From Pseudoneobacillus sp052180215 (GTDB lineage: Bacteria > Bacillota > Bacilli > Bacillales > Cytobacillaceae), in contig NZ_CP197471.1 in the NCBI RefSeq assembly GCF_052180215.1, positions 778,001 to 842,000 on the forward strand: a DNA stretch of 64,000 bases, given 5' to 3'. A program made the translations under genes and the position numbers. The notes beneath the pieces were generated by a model. The model did no database searches. It was not told the origin of the DNA and was given only the letters and a program-made list of their open reading frames with translations. Below are positions 24,532 through 33,066 of this stretch, piece by piece. Each line of letters opens with the position of its first letter. Positions within the stretch are counted from its first letter, which is position 1.

Positions 24532-25026
24532 TAAGGAATAATTTTTAAGGTGCTTTTTGACTAATTCATAATAAAGTGCGGTTGTTGTTTGGACAACTAA
24601 AAATACTACAAATGAATAATAAATTTTATAGCCATGTTGATAATGGGTAACACCCATAAAGGAAGACACTTTTTCCATAACTAGCCCTATGATACACCAT
24701 CCAAGGATATAAAAAATGAACCTCTTTTTATTGATTTTAAAACGTACATAGAAATAAATGAAAAAGTAGCTAAACGGTGCAAACAAAAAATAGGATAATA
24801 AATCGGTCAATTCATACTTATTGGAATCGTTGACTTTGTAATAATCAAGCAAGCCGCCACCAATTGTAAAATCAAACAAAGTGGAACTTGCAAATCCCCA
24901 AACTAGAAACAAAATAGTCAGCTTAAGAGGTAATTTTTTGGGGAAAAGAAACAAAGCAACATATGCAATCACCAACATGCTTAGAATATATATTTCATTT
25001 TTATCAAAACTTTCCCATAGTATCAT
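24529..25026 (-). CDS. CBO0543-family membrane protein (second gene of a pair)
   Basis: A 165-residue protein with about five membrane helices. It shares with the gene at 61189 the signature DYYKVNDSNKYELTDLLSY, then FSYFFIYFYVRF and the HGYKIYYSFVVFL motif. ATG 25026 overlaps the stop of the upstream gene as ATGA, so the two are coupled. No known function; the family is common near sporulation-forming clostridial and Bacillus genomes. Confidence 0.82.
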   Translation of the reverse strand: MILWESFDKNEIYILSMLVIAYVALFLFPKKLPLKLTILFLVWGFASSTLFDFTIGGGLLDYYKVNDSNKYELTDLLSYFLFAPFSYFFIYFYVRFKINKKRFIFYILGWCIIGLVMEKVSSFMGVTHYQHGYKIYYSFVVFLVVQTTTALYYELVKKHLKNYSL

Positions 25027-25496
25027 GAATAATCCACCGCATTTAGAGTGACTTTGGCATATAGTTTATACAACAAGATGGCAATTAAGCTTAAAAACAT
25101 AAAGAAAATAGCATCAAAAGCAAAATTCCAATGCTCATATTTACTCATATTCATATGGTTCGCAAAGATGCTTAAACCAGTTAATATGGCTACCGTAGAA
25201 AGAATAACAACTGTTTTCATTACTAGAGTTTTGCACCATTGCAATAGATTTAAGTGGATAATGATTAACATAGGGATATTAATGCTCCGATTTAGAAGAA
25301 ATGATGCGTAATCCAAGCGGTTTTTTGAAACGGATACAAACTTTAATTCTTCTATAACAATCCATGAGTAATTAATGCTAATAATCAGTATGATTAGAAA
25401 AACAAAGGTATTTTCAACTATTGATAGCCTTTTCTTAATCGTCGAATAGATAGAAATAAAAAGCCATGATACGAAGAAAAAGACTACAAATCCCAT
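25023..25496 (-). CDS. Membrane partner of the CBO0543 gene
   Basis: A 157-residue protein with about five hydrophobic helices, no soluble domain. It resembles the gene at 60720 (N-terminal basic turn followed by an E/QN element, a central R-INIPMLIIIHLNLL segment, and a WNFAFDAIFF helix near the end). Both precede a CBO0543 gene and overlap it, so this is a conserved two-gene module. Start ATG 25496 is behind TAGGAGGT. Function unknown. Confidence 0.78.
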   Translation of the reverse strand: MGFVVFFFVSWLFISIYSTIKKRLSIVENTFVFLIILIISINYSWIVIEELKFVSVSKNRLDYASFLLNRSINIPMLIIIHLNLLQWCKTLVMKTVVILSTVAILTGLSIFANHMNMSKYEHWNFAFDAIFFMFLSLIAILLYKLYAKVTLNAVDYS

Positions 25497-25597
25497 AGAA
25501 TACCTCCTAACTCTTTTAACTATAGTTTTGCTATTTCCTTATCATTAATACGAAAAAAAGTGCAATTCACTTAAAATCAAGAAAAGGAGGTGTCCGC

Positions 25598-26017
25598 ATG
25601 ACCATTAAAGGCATCAATCATTTTTTATTTTCTGTTTCAGATTTAGAAAAATCCATTTCATTTTATCAAGATGTGTTGGATGCCAGATTATTAGTTAAGG
25701 GCAGAAGTACAGCTTATTTTGATTTGAATGGTATATGGTTGGCATTGAACGTTGAAAAAGGTATTCCGCGTAATGAAATTGCTCATTCTTATACTCATAT
25801 TGCCTTTTCGATAGATGCAACGGATTTCGATAAAATGGTTGAAAAATTAACTCGATTACAAGTAAACATTTTAACGGGTCGACCAAGAGATGATAGAGAT
25901 AGAAAGTCGATTTATTTTACTGACCCTGATGGCCATAAATTTGAATTCCATACAGGGACCTTGCAAGATCGATTGGATTACTATAATCAAGATAAACATC
26001 ATATGGAGTTTTTTTGA
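25598..26017 (+). CDS. fosB: Metallothiol transferase FosB (fosfomycin resistance)
   Basis: A 139-residue VOC enzyme that opens the epoxide of fosfomycin using bacillithiol (or Cys) and a divalent metal. It is near-identical in pattern to B. subtilis FosB: GINHFLFSVSDLEKSISFYQ, GRSTAYFDLNGIWLALN, SYTHIAF, RDRKSIYFTDPDGHKFEFH. Metal ligands are His8, His67 and Glu116. A strong AAAAGGAGGTG precedes ATG 25598. In B. subtilis it is a sigma-W gene; I see no convincing sigma-W promoter here. Confidence 0.95.
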   Translation: MTIKGINHFLFSVSDLEKSISFYQDVLDARLLVKGRSTAYFDLNGIWLALNVEKGIPRNEIAHSYTHIAFSIDATDFDKMVEKLTRLQVNILTGRPRDDRDRKSIYFTDPDGHKFEFHTGTLQDRLDYYNQDKHHMEFF

Positions 26018-26149
26018 TAACAAATTGAAAAGGGGCTGTTATTCCAATAGTCCTTTTTCTAAATATAAATGTCTAAACAAATATAAATTTTAATCCGATA
26101 ATAACATGACTAACTTGTTATTGAATTCGTAGTGGAAGGAAGTGATCTC

Positions 26150-27484
26150 TTGGCGAATAAAGGTTTACGTGTTGGGGAAAAAGCACCTGAATTTAATCTA
26201 CCAGCAACTTTTAATCGGACATTTCGTTTATCAGACTTTGCTGGTCAGCCTGTTATTATTACATTTTTAAGAGGAACATGGTGACCTAATTGTCGGAAAC
26301 AGCTGGTTCAGCTGAATGAATATTCTGAGTTACTACAAGAAAAAGGCGTTCAACTTTTAGGAATTGCAGGTCAAAACTTAAAGAGTATTGAAACTTTTGT
26401 GGAGCATGAAGGTATCAAAATTCCGATTCTTTCTGATGAGGATCGAAAGGTTATTAAACAATATGAAGTGTTTGTGCCAATCAAATGGGATAGTTTTCGT
26501 ATTGCCATACCAAGTACCTATATTTTAGATAAAAATCATACGATTTGTTATAGCTACATAGGTGATTCTCAATTTGATCGACCTGCCATTGAAGATATCT
26601 TAACCAAGGTACAGGAAATTAAGCCTTCGAATCAGGAAAACGAATTAAGTGATAACAATCGTGACTCAACTGTTTTTGTTGAAGCATTAAAGGAAACTTT
26701 CTATGATATAAATTTATCTACTCAAACAATAAAGAATAGTGTTAACCATAACTTTACTTCCATTTATCAATTAGAAAACGAATTTGTAGGCAATACCAAT
26801 GACTTATCGCAATTTTTTACGGTGTTTGAATCGATGGAATCCAAAATAAACACCTATACCGATAAAATTCACCATGTTGTGGAAGAATCCATTGAGATTA
26901 TCAATGATAATAAGCAAGCGACTTCTCATATGGTTGAAACGTCAAACCTATTAAAAGAACTTGTGAATTTAACTCAAACAGTCGGAACGATAAGCTCTAC
27001 CATTTCTGGTATTGCTGCACAAACCAAAATCCTAGCGCTAAATGCATCTATTGAGGCAGCTCGTGCAGGTGAACAAGGTAAAGGATTTTCAGTCGTAGCA
27101 CAAGAGGTAGGGAAGCTTGCAACAGCCTCGGCGGAAGCCTCTCAAAAAATATCTGATCAATTAGATGGAATTGAAGATAAAATCAATAAAAGTTTCTCAT
27201 CCTTTAATGATTTTGATCATGTTATGCATAAAATGAACACAAAAGTACAGGATCAGAATGAGGAATTAAAATTTGTTTCTGAAGGCATTCTTTCCATACA
27301 ATCAGAAAGTGGAGAACTAGCCAACAGATTGAAACTAATTACAAACCAACAGGAAGAAGCAGCGAAGCAGCTTAAATCTATAAAAGAACAAGAGAATACC
27401 ATTTCAACCGAAATTGAAGGTATTTATCAAGATATACAAGAAAACAATAAACTTCTATTAGAATTAGATAAACGTCTTTCCTAA
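26150..27484 (+). CDS. Peroxiredoxin-like domain fused to chemoreceptor signalling domain, with in-frame TGA (candidate selenoprotein)
   Basis: If TGA at 26282-26284 is read, this is a 444-residue cytosolic protein. Residues 1-~165 are an AhpC/TSA peroxiredoxin-like domain (VGEKAPEFNLP, then FLRGTW-x-PNCRKQL where x is codon 45 = TGA, then LLGIAGQN and IPSTYILDK). The TGA sits exactly at the first Cys of the expected W-C-P-N-C. Residues ~210-440 are a methyl-accepting signalling domain (tip IAAQTKILALNASIEAARAG at ~287). No membrane helix. TTG 26150 follows GGAAGGAAG. The frame is otherwise open through the stop. Hairpin CAGCT-GGTTC-AGCTG lies 15-29 bases after the TGA. Alternatives: nonsense mutation, with a truncated product from GTG 26399. 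Likely role: redox-sing input to chemotaxis (inference). Confidence 0.8.
26300..26314 (+). promoter_or_regulatory. Possible bacterial SECIS-like hairpin
   Basis: CAGCT pairs with AGCTG around loop GGTTC. The loop G lies 20 bases after the TGA, within the usual range for bacterial SECIS (first loop bases GG as in E. coli fdhF). The stem is short and also follows from the Gln-Leu-Val-Gln-Leu codons, so chance is possible. Confidence 0.4.
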
Positions 27485-27500
27485 CGGAAAGACGTTTTTT
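27471..27500 (+). terminator. Terminator of the peroxiredoxin-chemoreceptor gene
   Basis: AACGTCTTTCC and GGAAAGACGTT pair with six Ts; the stem spans the stop codon. Confidence 0.9.
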
Positions 27501-27547
27501 CTGGAAAATTTATATTTCTGCTTAAATGGAATCGTAATACTTCAACT

Positions 27548-28519
27548 TTATTTACTTAATGGGAGGATAACTGTTTTTGTAGTTCCTCCTTTTGTCACCT
27601 CTAAAATGACCGATTGAGGGATTGAGTTAATCGGTTGATATTGGAACCTCTTTTCTTTCTCTTTTTCAAAACTATCAATCGCAGCCAAGTTCACCCCTTC
27701 AGGAGTTTTCAAGTTGATGATGACATTTTTTACATCATTACCCGTTGAGGTTACTTCTACTTTTAATGGAGTGAACATAACTTTATCAATTCGTAGATCC
27801 ATGTCCTGTAGGGGAAGGGAAGAGCCGGTTGTGAATGTCTGTCCGACTTTGTTTAAGTTAAGGTCAAAATTCCATTTTCCTTGTGTACCTAATACTTCAG
27901 AAAATTGTAGTTCTACATTTAATTTTTCTTTGTTTACCTTCGTGTCAGGAACCCAGATTTTCATAGCTCCGGTATATTCATTTTGATTCACTTTGGAAAA
28001 ATCCTGTATAGATGACCAGCTTTCCTTGTCTCCATTAAAAAGTAATTTCATTTTAGAAGAAGAAACGTGATTCATTTCTTTATTCGTTTGGAAAGAGAAG
28101 CTTAGCGCCACTTGAGAGCCATCGTAAATAGCATCGGTAATAACCATTTTGATACCATGATCTTCAACTGTTTGCCCGATAGAGGTAAACTGCTCATTTT
28201 TTGCTGCATGAAGCATATTGCTAAAATTCTCTTTAAAGCCTTCTTGTTTCTCCATTTTTATAAATGGTACATTTTCGAAATAATTAGCAATCACGTCCGA
28301 AGAAAGACCGACGGCAAAAGTTATGATGGCAGCGGCAGCAGCCCAGGAAATTGCTTTCTTCTCCCATCGTTTATTGACAGGCTTTTTAGTAATTGTTTGA
28401 TATTCTTGCTTGAAAATTTCAGGAACCTTCTCGGCAAAAGAATAGAGTGATGAAGGAACTTCAATGTTTTGTAAACTTTCTTCGTTTTCTCTTTTTAAAA
28501 GATGATCGACTTTTAGCAT
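27548..28519 (-). CDS. Anti-sigma factor, DUF4179 type
   Basis: A 323-residue protein with a ~55-residue cytosolic N-terminus, one membrane helix (about 57-76, AISWAAAAAIITFAVGL) and a large extracellular DUF4179-like beta domain (ITDAIYDGSQVALSFSF; VTSTGNDVKNVIINL). This is the layout of anti-sigma factors that hold an ECF sigma until an envelope signal arrives. ATG 28519 immediately follows the sigma gene stop with AGAGGTG before it, so they are translationally coupled. Signal unknown. Confidence 0.85.
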   Translation of the reverse strand: MLKVDHLLKRENEESLQNIEVPSSLYSFAEKVPEIFKQEYQTITKKPVNKRWEKKAISWAAAAAIITFAVGLSSDVIANYFENVPFIKMEKQEGFKENFSNMLHAAKNEQFTSIGQTVEDHGIKMVITDAIYDGSQVALSFSFQTNKEMNHVSSSKMKLLFNGDKESWSSIQDFSKVNQNEYTGAMKIWVPDTKVNKEKLNVELQFSEVLGTQGKWNFDLNLNKVGQTFTTGSSLPLQDMDLRIDKVMFTPLKVEVTSTGNDVKNVIINLKTPEGVNLAAIDSFEKEKEKRFQYQPINSIPQSVILEVTKGGTTKTVILPLSK

Positions 28520-29137
28520 TTAGTTCACCTCTATCATTTTTTTGAGTTTTAATTTTTTCCCCATCGATTCTCGTGCTCTTCTTAAATGTGTTTTTACCGT
28601 TGATTTATTTAGATTCATAATCTCGGCAATTTCTGAAATAGATAGATCCTGATAATAGTACATGACGATGACGTTTCGATACGTTTCTTTTTCAAGTGAT
28701 AACACTGCATCACTAATTTCATGTTTTGTTTCAGAATCAACTACATGATCAAATGTTGTTTGGCTCAGCGTAATATTTGTTAATTCAACATCCAGTGTTT
28801 CCTTCCGTTCACGAGTCACTCTTCTAATAAGGTCATAGGTTCTAGATGAAACTAACTTATGAAACCAGGCTGGGAAATTTCGAAATTCCTTCCCTTGCAT
28901 GATATTGGAATAAGCCTCGATCATCGCAGTTTGCACCACTTCTTCTGCATACTCTTTGGACTTTAATAGGTAATAAGAAGTTTTATAAGCTTTTTCGATT
29001 AGTGGATGAATCAGTTCTGTATAAGCGTCTTGATTCCCATTTTGAATTTGTTTGATCAAATACTGTGTATGTTCGATTTGAAACACCTCCTCTAGGTTTA
29101 CATCTATAAGGCGTTTAAAAATGGATTTTGGATTCAA
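28520..29137 (-). CDS. ECF RNA polymerase sigma factor
   Basis: Up to 205 residues. Region 2 is LIKQIQNGNQDAYTELIHPL to AEEVVQTAMIEAYSNI and FRNFPAWFHKLVSSRTYDLIRR; region 4 is SLEKETYRNVIVMYYYQDLS and ISEIAEIMNLNKSTVKTHLRRAR. It pairs with the downstream DUF4179 anti-sigma. The listed start is TTG 29137, which has no good ribosome site. GAGGAGGTG lies at 29094-29086, so GTG 29086 or a rarer start (ATC 29077) would give the usual N-terminus directly before region 2. Probably autoregulated, as most ECF operons are. Confidence 0.85.
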   Translation of the reverse strand: MNPKSIFKRLIDVNLEEVFQIEHTQYLIKQIQNGNQDAYTELIHPLIEKAYKTSYYLLKSKEYAEEVVQTAMIEAYSNIMQGKEFRNFPAWFHKLVSSRTYDLIRRVTRERKETLDVELTNITLSQTTFDHVVDSETKHEISDAVLSLEKETYRNVIVMYYYQDLSISEIAEIMNLNKSTVKTHLRRARESMGKKLKLKKMIEVN

Positions 29138-29234
29138 CTTTTTAAATATAACTGAAAAAAGGATGCTGGACGATTATTTAGACAGGAATATTTTGGGTTA
29201 ATAAAGAAATAGAAAGTAAGGGAGGGAATGGAAT

Positions 29235-29654
29235 ATGTACAAAAAGATATTGTTGGCAACAGACGGTTCGGAGCATTCCAAACGTGCTGCTGAAAATGCT
29301 ATTCATATTGCCAAAAGTAGCCCTAACTCCAAAATTGAAGTCATATATGTAGTTGATCATGATAAAGTAAAATCGGATGTTCTTCAAAATTGGAATTCGG
29401 CTAATTTTGAGGACAAAAGAAAAGCACGAATGAAAGATGTGGAACGAATCGCCCAGGAATCTAAAGTTTCGTACGAAATAAAAATATTGCATGGAGAGCC
29501 TGGTCCAACTATCGTAGATTATGCCAATAAACATCAATTTGATATAGTAGTGATTGGCAGCAGAGGATTAAATGTTTTTCAGGAGTTTGTGTTGGGAAGT
29601 GTAAGTCACAAAGTCGCAAAACGGGCAAATTGTCCAGTGTTAATTGTGAAATAG
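29235..29654 (+). CDS. Universal stress protein, UspA family
   Basis: A 139-residue ATP-binding Usp protein. It has the N-terminal KKILLATDGSEHSKRAAENA, the central IKILHGEPGPTIVDYA, and the nucleotide motif GSRGLNVFQEFVLGSVSHKV (about 111-130) with the G-2x-G-9x-G-S/T pattern. Usp proteins act in stress survival, often by binding ATP. ATG 29235 follows GGAGGG. It is divergent from the ECF sigma operon and monocistronic. Confidence 0.93.
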   Translation: MYKKILLATDGSEHSKRAAENAIHIAKSSPNSKIEVIYVVDHDKVKSDVLQNWNSANFEDKRKARMKDVERIAQESKVSYEIKILHGEPGPTIVDYANKHQFDIVVIGSRGLNVFQEFVLGSVSHKVAKRANCPVLIVK

Positions 29655-29666
29655 ACGGTTACAGGA

Positions 29667-29705
29667 CTAAGAGATTTCAGCAGAGCTAATCTCTTAGTTT
29701 TTTAT
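29667..29705 (+). terminator. Terminator of the uspA-like gene
   Basis: CTAAGAGATT and AATCTCTTAG pair, then TTTTTTAT. Confidence 0.85.
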
Positions 29706-29741
29706 ATGTATAGAAAAGTGATTAGTGATAGGGGGATACAT

Positions 29742-30275
29742 ATGCAAGTGCGTTTATCTGAGTTTAGTGAAGAGTGGGCTCTAAGATTTCAGGATGAAGT
29801 CCAAATTCTCCAATCGATTTTTGGTGATGAAATACAAAGATTTGAACATTTTGGAAGCACTTCCGTACGAGGCCTAAAAGCCAAACCTGTTATTGATATG
29901 ATGTGTATCGTAAAAGATATTGATAAGATTGATACTTTTAATGACAGGATGGCATCTCTCGGGTACGACGTTGCAGGAGACTGGGGTATAGCCGGTAGAA
30001 GATTATTTCGAAAAGGTGGAGAAGAAAGAACCCATCACATTCATTTTTATCAATTCGATAATCCGCAAATCGAACGGCACATCATATTTCGTGATTATTT
30101 AAGAGCCCATCCTGAGGAAGTAGCTAGGTATAGTCAATTTAAAGAAGAGCTAACGCAGCGATTCAATCTCACAAGTGATTATAGCCCAGCAAAGAAACCA
30201 TTTGTCTCGGAAATGGAGAAAAGAGCGACCCGTTGGTTTTCTGAACAACAATCAAAAATGAATTCAAATGTATAA
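29742..30275 (+). CDS. GrpB family protein
   Basis: A 177-residue member of the GrpB/UPF0157 family, related to nucleotidyltransferases. The signatures are RFEHFGSTSVRGLKAKPVIDMMCIV (about 33-58, in two parts), RHIIFRDYLRAHPEEVARY and the THHIHFYQ segment. The GSTS and D-M residues resemble the active site of NTases, but no reaction is proven. ATG 29742 is preceded by GGGGGATA; the ATG 29706 frame start lacks a site. Confidence 0.9.
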   Translation: MQVRLSEFSEEWALRFQDEVQILQSIFGDEIQRFEHFGSTSVRGLKAKPVIDMMCIVKDIDKIDTFNDRMASLGYDVAGDWGIAGRRLFRKGGEERTHHIHFYQFDNPQIERHIIFRDYLRAHPEEVARYSQFKEELTQRFNLTSDYSPAKKPFVSEMEKRATRWFSEQQSKMNSNV

Positions 30276-30296
30276 AGGTATAAAGTTAGAAAGTGA

Positions 30297-30347
30297 AAAG
30301 GGCTTCTGTCAACATTCTTTTGTTGCAGAGAAGCTCTTTTATTTTTT
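30297..30347 (+). terminator. Terminator of the grpB-like gene
   Basis: AAAAGGGCTTCT and AGAAGCTCTTTT pair around an inner TTG-CAA element, followed by ATTTTTT. Confidence 0.75.
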
Positions 30348-30520
30348 ATCTTGTTTAAACTGCCTCTAATTTCCAAATGATAATTTCAATTTATGAAACC
30401 TATAACGAAAATGGAAGGAATGACGAGAATAGTTAAGGAAAATACGGATGTTTCCGCTTCCATTCAATTTCACAAATCTGTCACATTTATATATACTCTA
30501 TTTTGTTAACAACGGACCCC

Positions 30521-30543
30521 GACTTTCATGAGAGTTGAAAGTC
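30521..30543. repeat. Inverted repeat upstream of the SulP gene
   Basis: GACTTTCA (30521-30528) and TGAAAGTC (30536-30543), 7-base gap, just upstream of TATAAT-like sequence at 30552. It could be an operator. Confidence 0.5.
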
Positions 30544-30570
30544 AAAAACAATATAATAAAAGCTTTATCG

Positions 30571-30609
30571 CATTAACGCACCGGGGGTCAGACCCCCGGT
30601 GCGTTAATG
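30571..30609. repeat. Perfect 19-bp GC-rich palindrome before the SulP gene
   Basis: Left arm 30571-30589 (CATTAACGCACCGGGGGTC), centre A30590, right arm 30591-30609 its exact reverse complement. It is far more GC-rich than its surroundings and ends 28 bases before the SulP start codon. No T-run follows on the plus strand. The rest of 30348-30520 shows no gene. Confidence 0.9.
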
Positions 30610-30636
30610 TGGTGAAGTGTTGGAGAGAGGTGCTTA

Positions 30637-32115
30637 ATGAAGTTAAATACAATGAAACATGAGTGGTTTGGGAACATTAAGGGGGATGTGCTTGCGGGAA
30701 TGGTCGTAGCGATGGCTCTAATTCCGGAAGCCATTGCCTTCTCGATCATCGCAGGTGTAGACCCGATGATTGGTTTGTATGCATCCTTTTGTATTGCTGT
30801 TGTGACAGCTTTTGTGGGTGGAAGACCAGGGATGATTTCTGCTGCTACAGGGGCAACAGCTTTACTGATGACGACTCTTGTCGCTGACCATGGATTGCAA
30901 TATTTACTTGCTGCCACGATTTTGACAGGATTGATTCAAATTGTTATGGGAGCGTTAAAGCTTGGAAGGTTAATGAAATTCGTCCCACGTTCTGTAATGA
31001 TAGGATTCGTAAATGCGTTAGCTATCCTAATTTTTACCGCACAGTTACCACACTTTGTTGGTGAGTCTTGGGCTATGTATGCAATGGTAGCTGGGGCGTT
31101 AGCGATTATCTATATACTGCCTCGTTTTACAAAGGCAGTTCCATCGCCTTTAGTAGCGATTATCGTCATTACGGTTATTGCCATCTTTACTGGTAGTGAT
31201 GTTCGCACGATTGGAGATCTAGGAAAGTTAACTCAATCATTACCTATCTTTTTAATTCCTAATATTCCATTTAATTTTGAAACCCTACAGATTATCTTCC
31301 CATATTCTTTATCAATTGCGATTGTTGGTCTAGTTGAGTCTTTATTAACAGCTTCGATTGTCGATGATATGACAGATACGAAAAGTGACAAAAATAGGGA
31401 AGCAAGAGGACAAGGAATAGCTAACATCGTATCTGGATTTTTCGGTGGTATGGCTGGTTGTGCGATGATTGGACAATCGGTTATTAATGTTAAATCAGGT
31501 GGTAGAGGAAGACTGTCAACGTTTGTTGCCGGTGCTTTCTTAATGATCTTAATTATTTTACTAAATGGTTTTCTTGTTAAAATTCCAATGGCTGCCCTTG
31601 TAGGGGTCATGTTTATGGTTTCCATTGGGACATTTGATTGGTCAGCATTGAAATCGATCCACAAAACGCCTTTAACCGATACGTTAGTGATGATTGCAAC
31701 TGTCATTACGGTCCTCATGACTCATGACTTATCAAAGGGTGTTTTAATCGGAATCATTCTAAGTGCCATTTTCTTTGCTTCAAAAATTTCAAAAGTTAAG
31801 GTAACAACTTTGGCATCAGAAGGCTCACATAAAAAGATTTACCGTGTTTCCGGTCAGTTATTTTTTGCTTCTGTCACTGATTTTGTGGAGAGTTTTGACT
31901 TTACTGAAGATGTAAAAGAAGTAACTTTAGATCTAACTCAAGCCCATTTATGGGACGATTCTGCAGTTGGAGCCATCGATAAAGTGGTCATCAAATATCA
32001 CCAAAACGGAGTAAAGGTTAACCTCATTGGTTTAAATAAAGAAAGTAACAAGTTAGTTGAAAAAATAGCTATTCATAATAAACCAGGTGGACTTGAAAAA
32101 GTCGCAAACCACTAA
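30637..32115 (+). CDS. SulP family inorganic anion transporter with STAS domain
   Basis: A 492-residue SLC26/SulP transporter for anions such as sulfate or bicarbonate. Residues ~10-385 form the 14-helix membrane core: DVLAGMVVAMALIPEAIAFS, ASFCIAVVTAFVGGRPGMISAATGATA (two parts), and the later GQGIANIVSGFFGGMAGCAMIGQS. Residues ~400-490 are a STAS domain (EVTLDLTQAHLWDDSAVGAID). ATG 30637 follows GAGAGAGGTG. Single gene with terminator. The ion carried cannot be told. Confidence 0.92.
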   Translation: MKLNTMKHEWFGNIKGDVLAGMVVAMALIPEAIAFSIIAGVDPMIGLYASFCIAVVTAFVGGRPGMISAATGATALLMTTLVADHGLQYLLAATILTGLIQIVMGALKLGRLMKFVPRSVMIGFVNALAILIFTAQLPHFVGESWAMYAMVAGALAIIYILPRFTKAVPSPLVAIIVITVIAIFTGSDVRTIGDLGKLTQSLPIFLIPNIPFNFETLQIIFPYSLSIAIVGLVESLLTASIVDDMTDTKSDKNREARGQGIANIVSGFFGGMAGCAMIGQSVINVKSGGRGRLSTFVAGAFLMILIILLNGFLVKIPMAALVGVMFMVSIGTFDWSALKSIHKTPLTDTLVMIATVITVLMTHDLSKGVLIGIILSAIFFASKISKVKVTTLASEGSHKKIYRVSGQLFFASVTDFVESFDFTEDVKEVTLDLTQAHLWDDSAVGAIDKVVIKYHQNGVKVNLIGLNKESNKLVEKIAIHNKPGGLEKVANH

Positions 32116-32123
32116 TAAAAGTG

Positions 32124-32154
32124 AAACACGCTGACCCTTCAGCGTGTTTTTTTG
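32124..32154 (+). terminator. Terminator of the SulP gene
   Basis: AAACACGCTG and CAGCGTGTTT pair, followed by TTTTG. Confidence 0.9.
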
Positions 32155-32308
32155 TATAAAAGAAAGCATAACTTTCTGGAACTTCGAAAAATGGCTTGCT
32201 TCCAACAGGCGCTTGCGCTTTTCTCATCTAAAACAAATTTTGGGTTATTTTTTGCACTTTATACTAAACTTATATTTAAATACATAAAAAGAATAGGAGT
32301 TGCACGAT

Positions 32309-33058
32309 ATGAACCAGGTTATTGACTTGATTTTAAATCATCGTTCCATTCGGAAATTTGAAGAACAATTACTATCAACCGAACAAATTGAAACCATTGT
32401 CAAAAGTGCCCAAGCGGCCTCTACTTCAAGCTTTATCCAAGCTTATTCCATTATAGGGGTTAAAAATTTGGATGCGAAGCGCAAGCTTGCTGAAATTGCT
32501 GGAAATCAATCTTATGTTGAATCGAATGGGCATCTATTTGTCTTCTGTGCAGACCTTCATCGTCATGAGTTGGTTGCGGAAATGGAAAACCAAGATTTAA
32601 TGAGATCCCTACAAAGTACGGAAAAATTTATGGTAGCCTTAATTGATGCCTCCTTGGCAGCACAAAATGCAGTTATTGCTGCGGAGTCTATGGGCTTAGG
32701 TGCTTGTTATATAGGTGGGTTACGAAATAATTTAGAAGCTGTTTGTGAGTTGTTAAAAGTACCACAAAGAGTTATTCCTCTTTTTGGTGTTGTGGTAGGT
32801 TATCCAGCACAGCAAACGGATAAAAAACCAAGATTACCTTTAGAAAATGTTTATCATGAGGAAACCTATCAACCAAGTAAGGAAACATACGAGCAGCAGC
32901 TGAAAGAATATAATGAACTCATCTCTGAGTATTACCATGAACGTACAAATGGAAAAAGAAAAGATACATGGACCGCACAAATGGCTCAAATGTTACATAG
33001 CCCAAAAAGGATGTATATGAAAGAGTTTGTGGAGAAGAAAGGCTATAACCTAGAGTAA
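32309..33058 (+). CDS. nfrA: Oxygen-insensitive NADPH nitroreductase (NfrA/NfsA family)
   Basis: A 249-residue flavin (FMN) reductase, the same length as B. subtilis NfrA1. Motifs are HRSIRKFEEQLLS (about 10-22, FMN phosphate Arg), SAQAASTSSFIQAYSIIGV (about 34-52), ESMGLGACYIGGLRNN and FGVVVGYP. C-terminal RTNGKRKDTWTAQ is the NADPH-binding arm of the family. It reduces nitro compounds, quinones or free flavin and is stress-induced in Bacillus. ATG 32309 follows AGGAG; TTG 32300 overlaps that site. Confidence 0.93.
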   Translation: MNQVIDLILNHRSIRKFEEQLLSTEQIETIVKSAQAASTSSFIQAYSIIGVKNLDAKRKLAEIAGNQSYVESNGHLFVFCADLHRHELVAEMENQDLMRSLQSTEKFMVALIDASLAAQNAVIAAESMGLGACYIGGLRNNLEAVCELLKVPQRVIPLFGVVVGYPAQQTDKKPRLPLENVYHEETYQPSKETYEQQLKEYNELISEYYHERTNGKRKDTWTAQMAQMLHSPKRMYMKEFVEKKGYNLE

Positions 33059-33066
33059 AAAAAGCA

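Noticed and set aside
26399..27484. A stand-alone chemoreceptor starting at GTG 26399
   Set aside because: It would begin in the middle of the peroxiredoxin fold, has no ribosome site, and the upstream frame is a clear AhpC/TSA domain apart from the one TGA.
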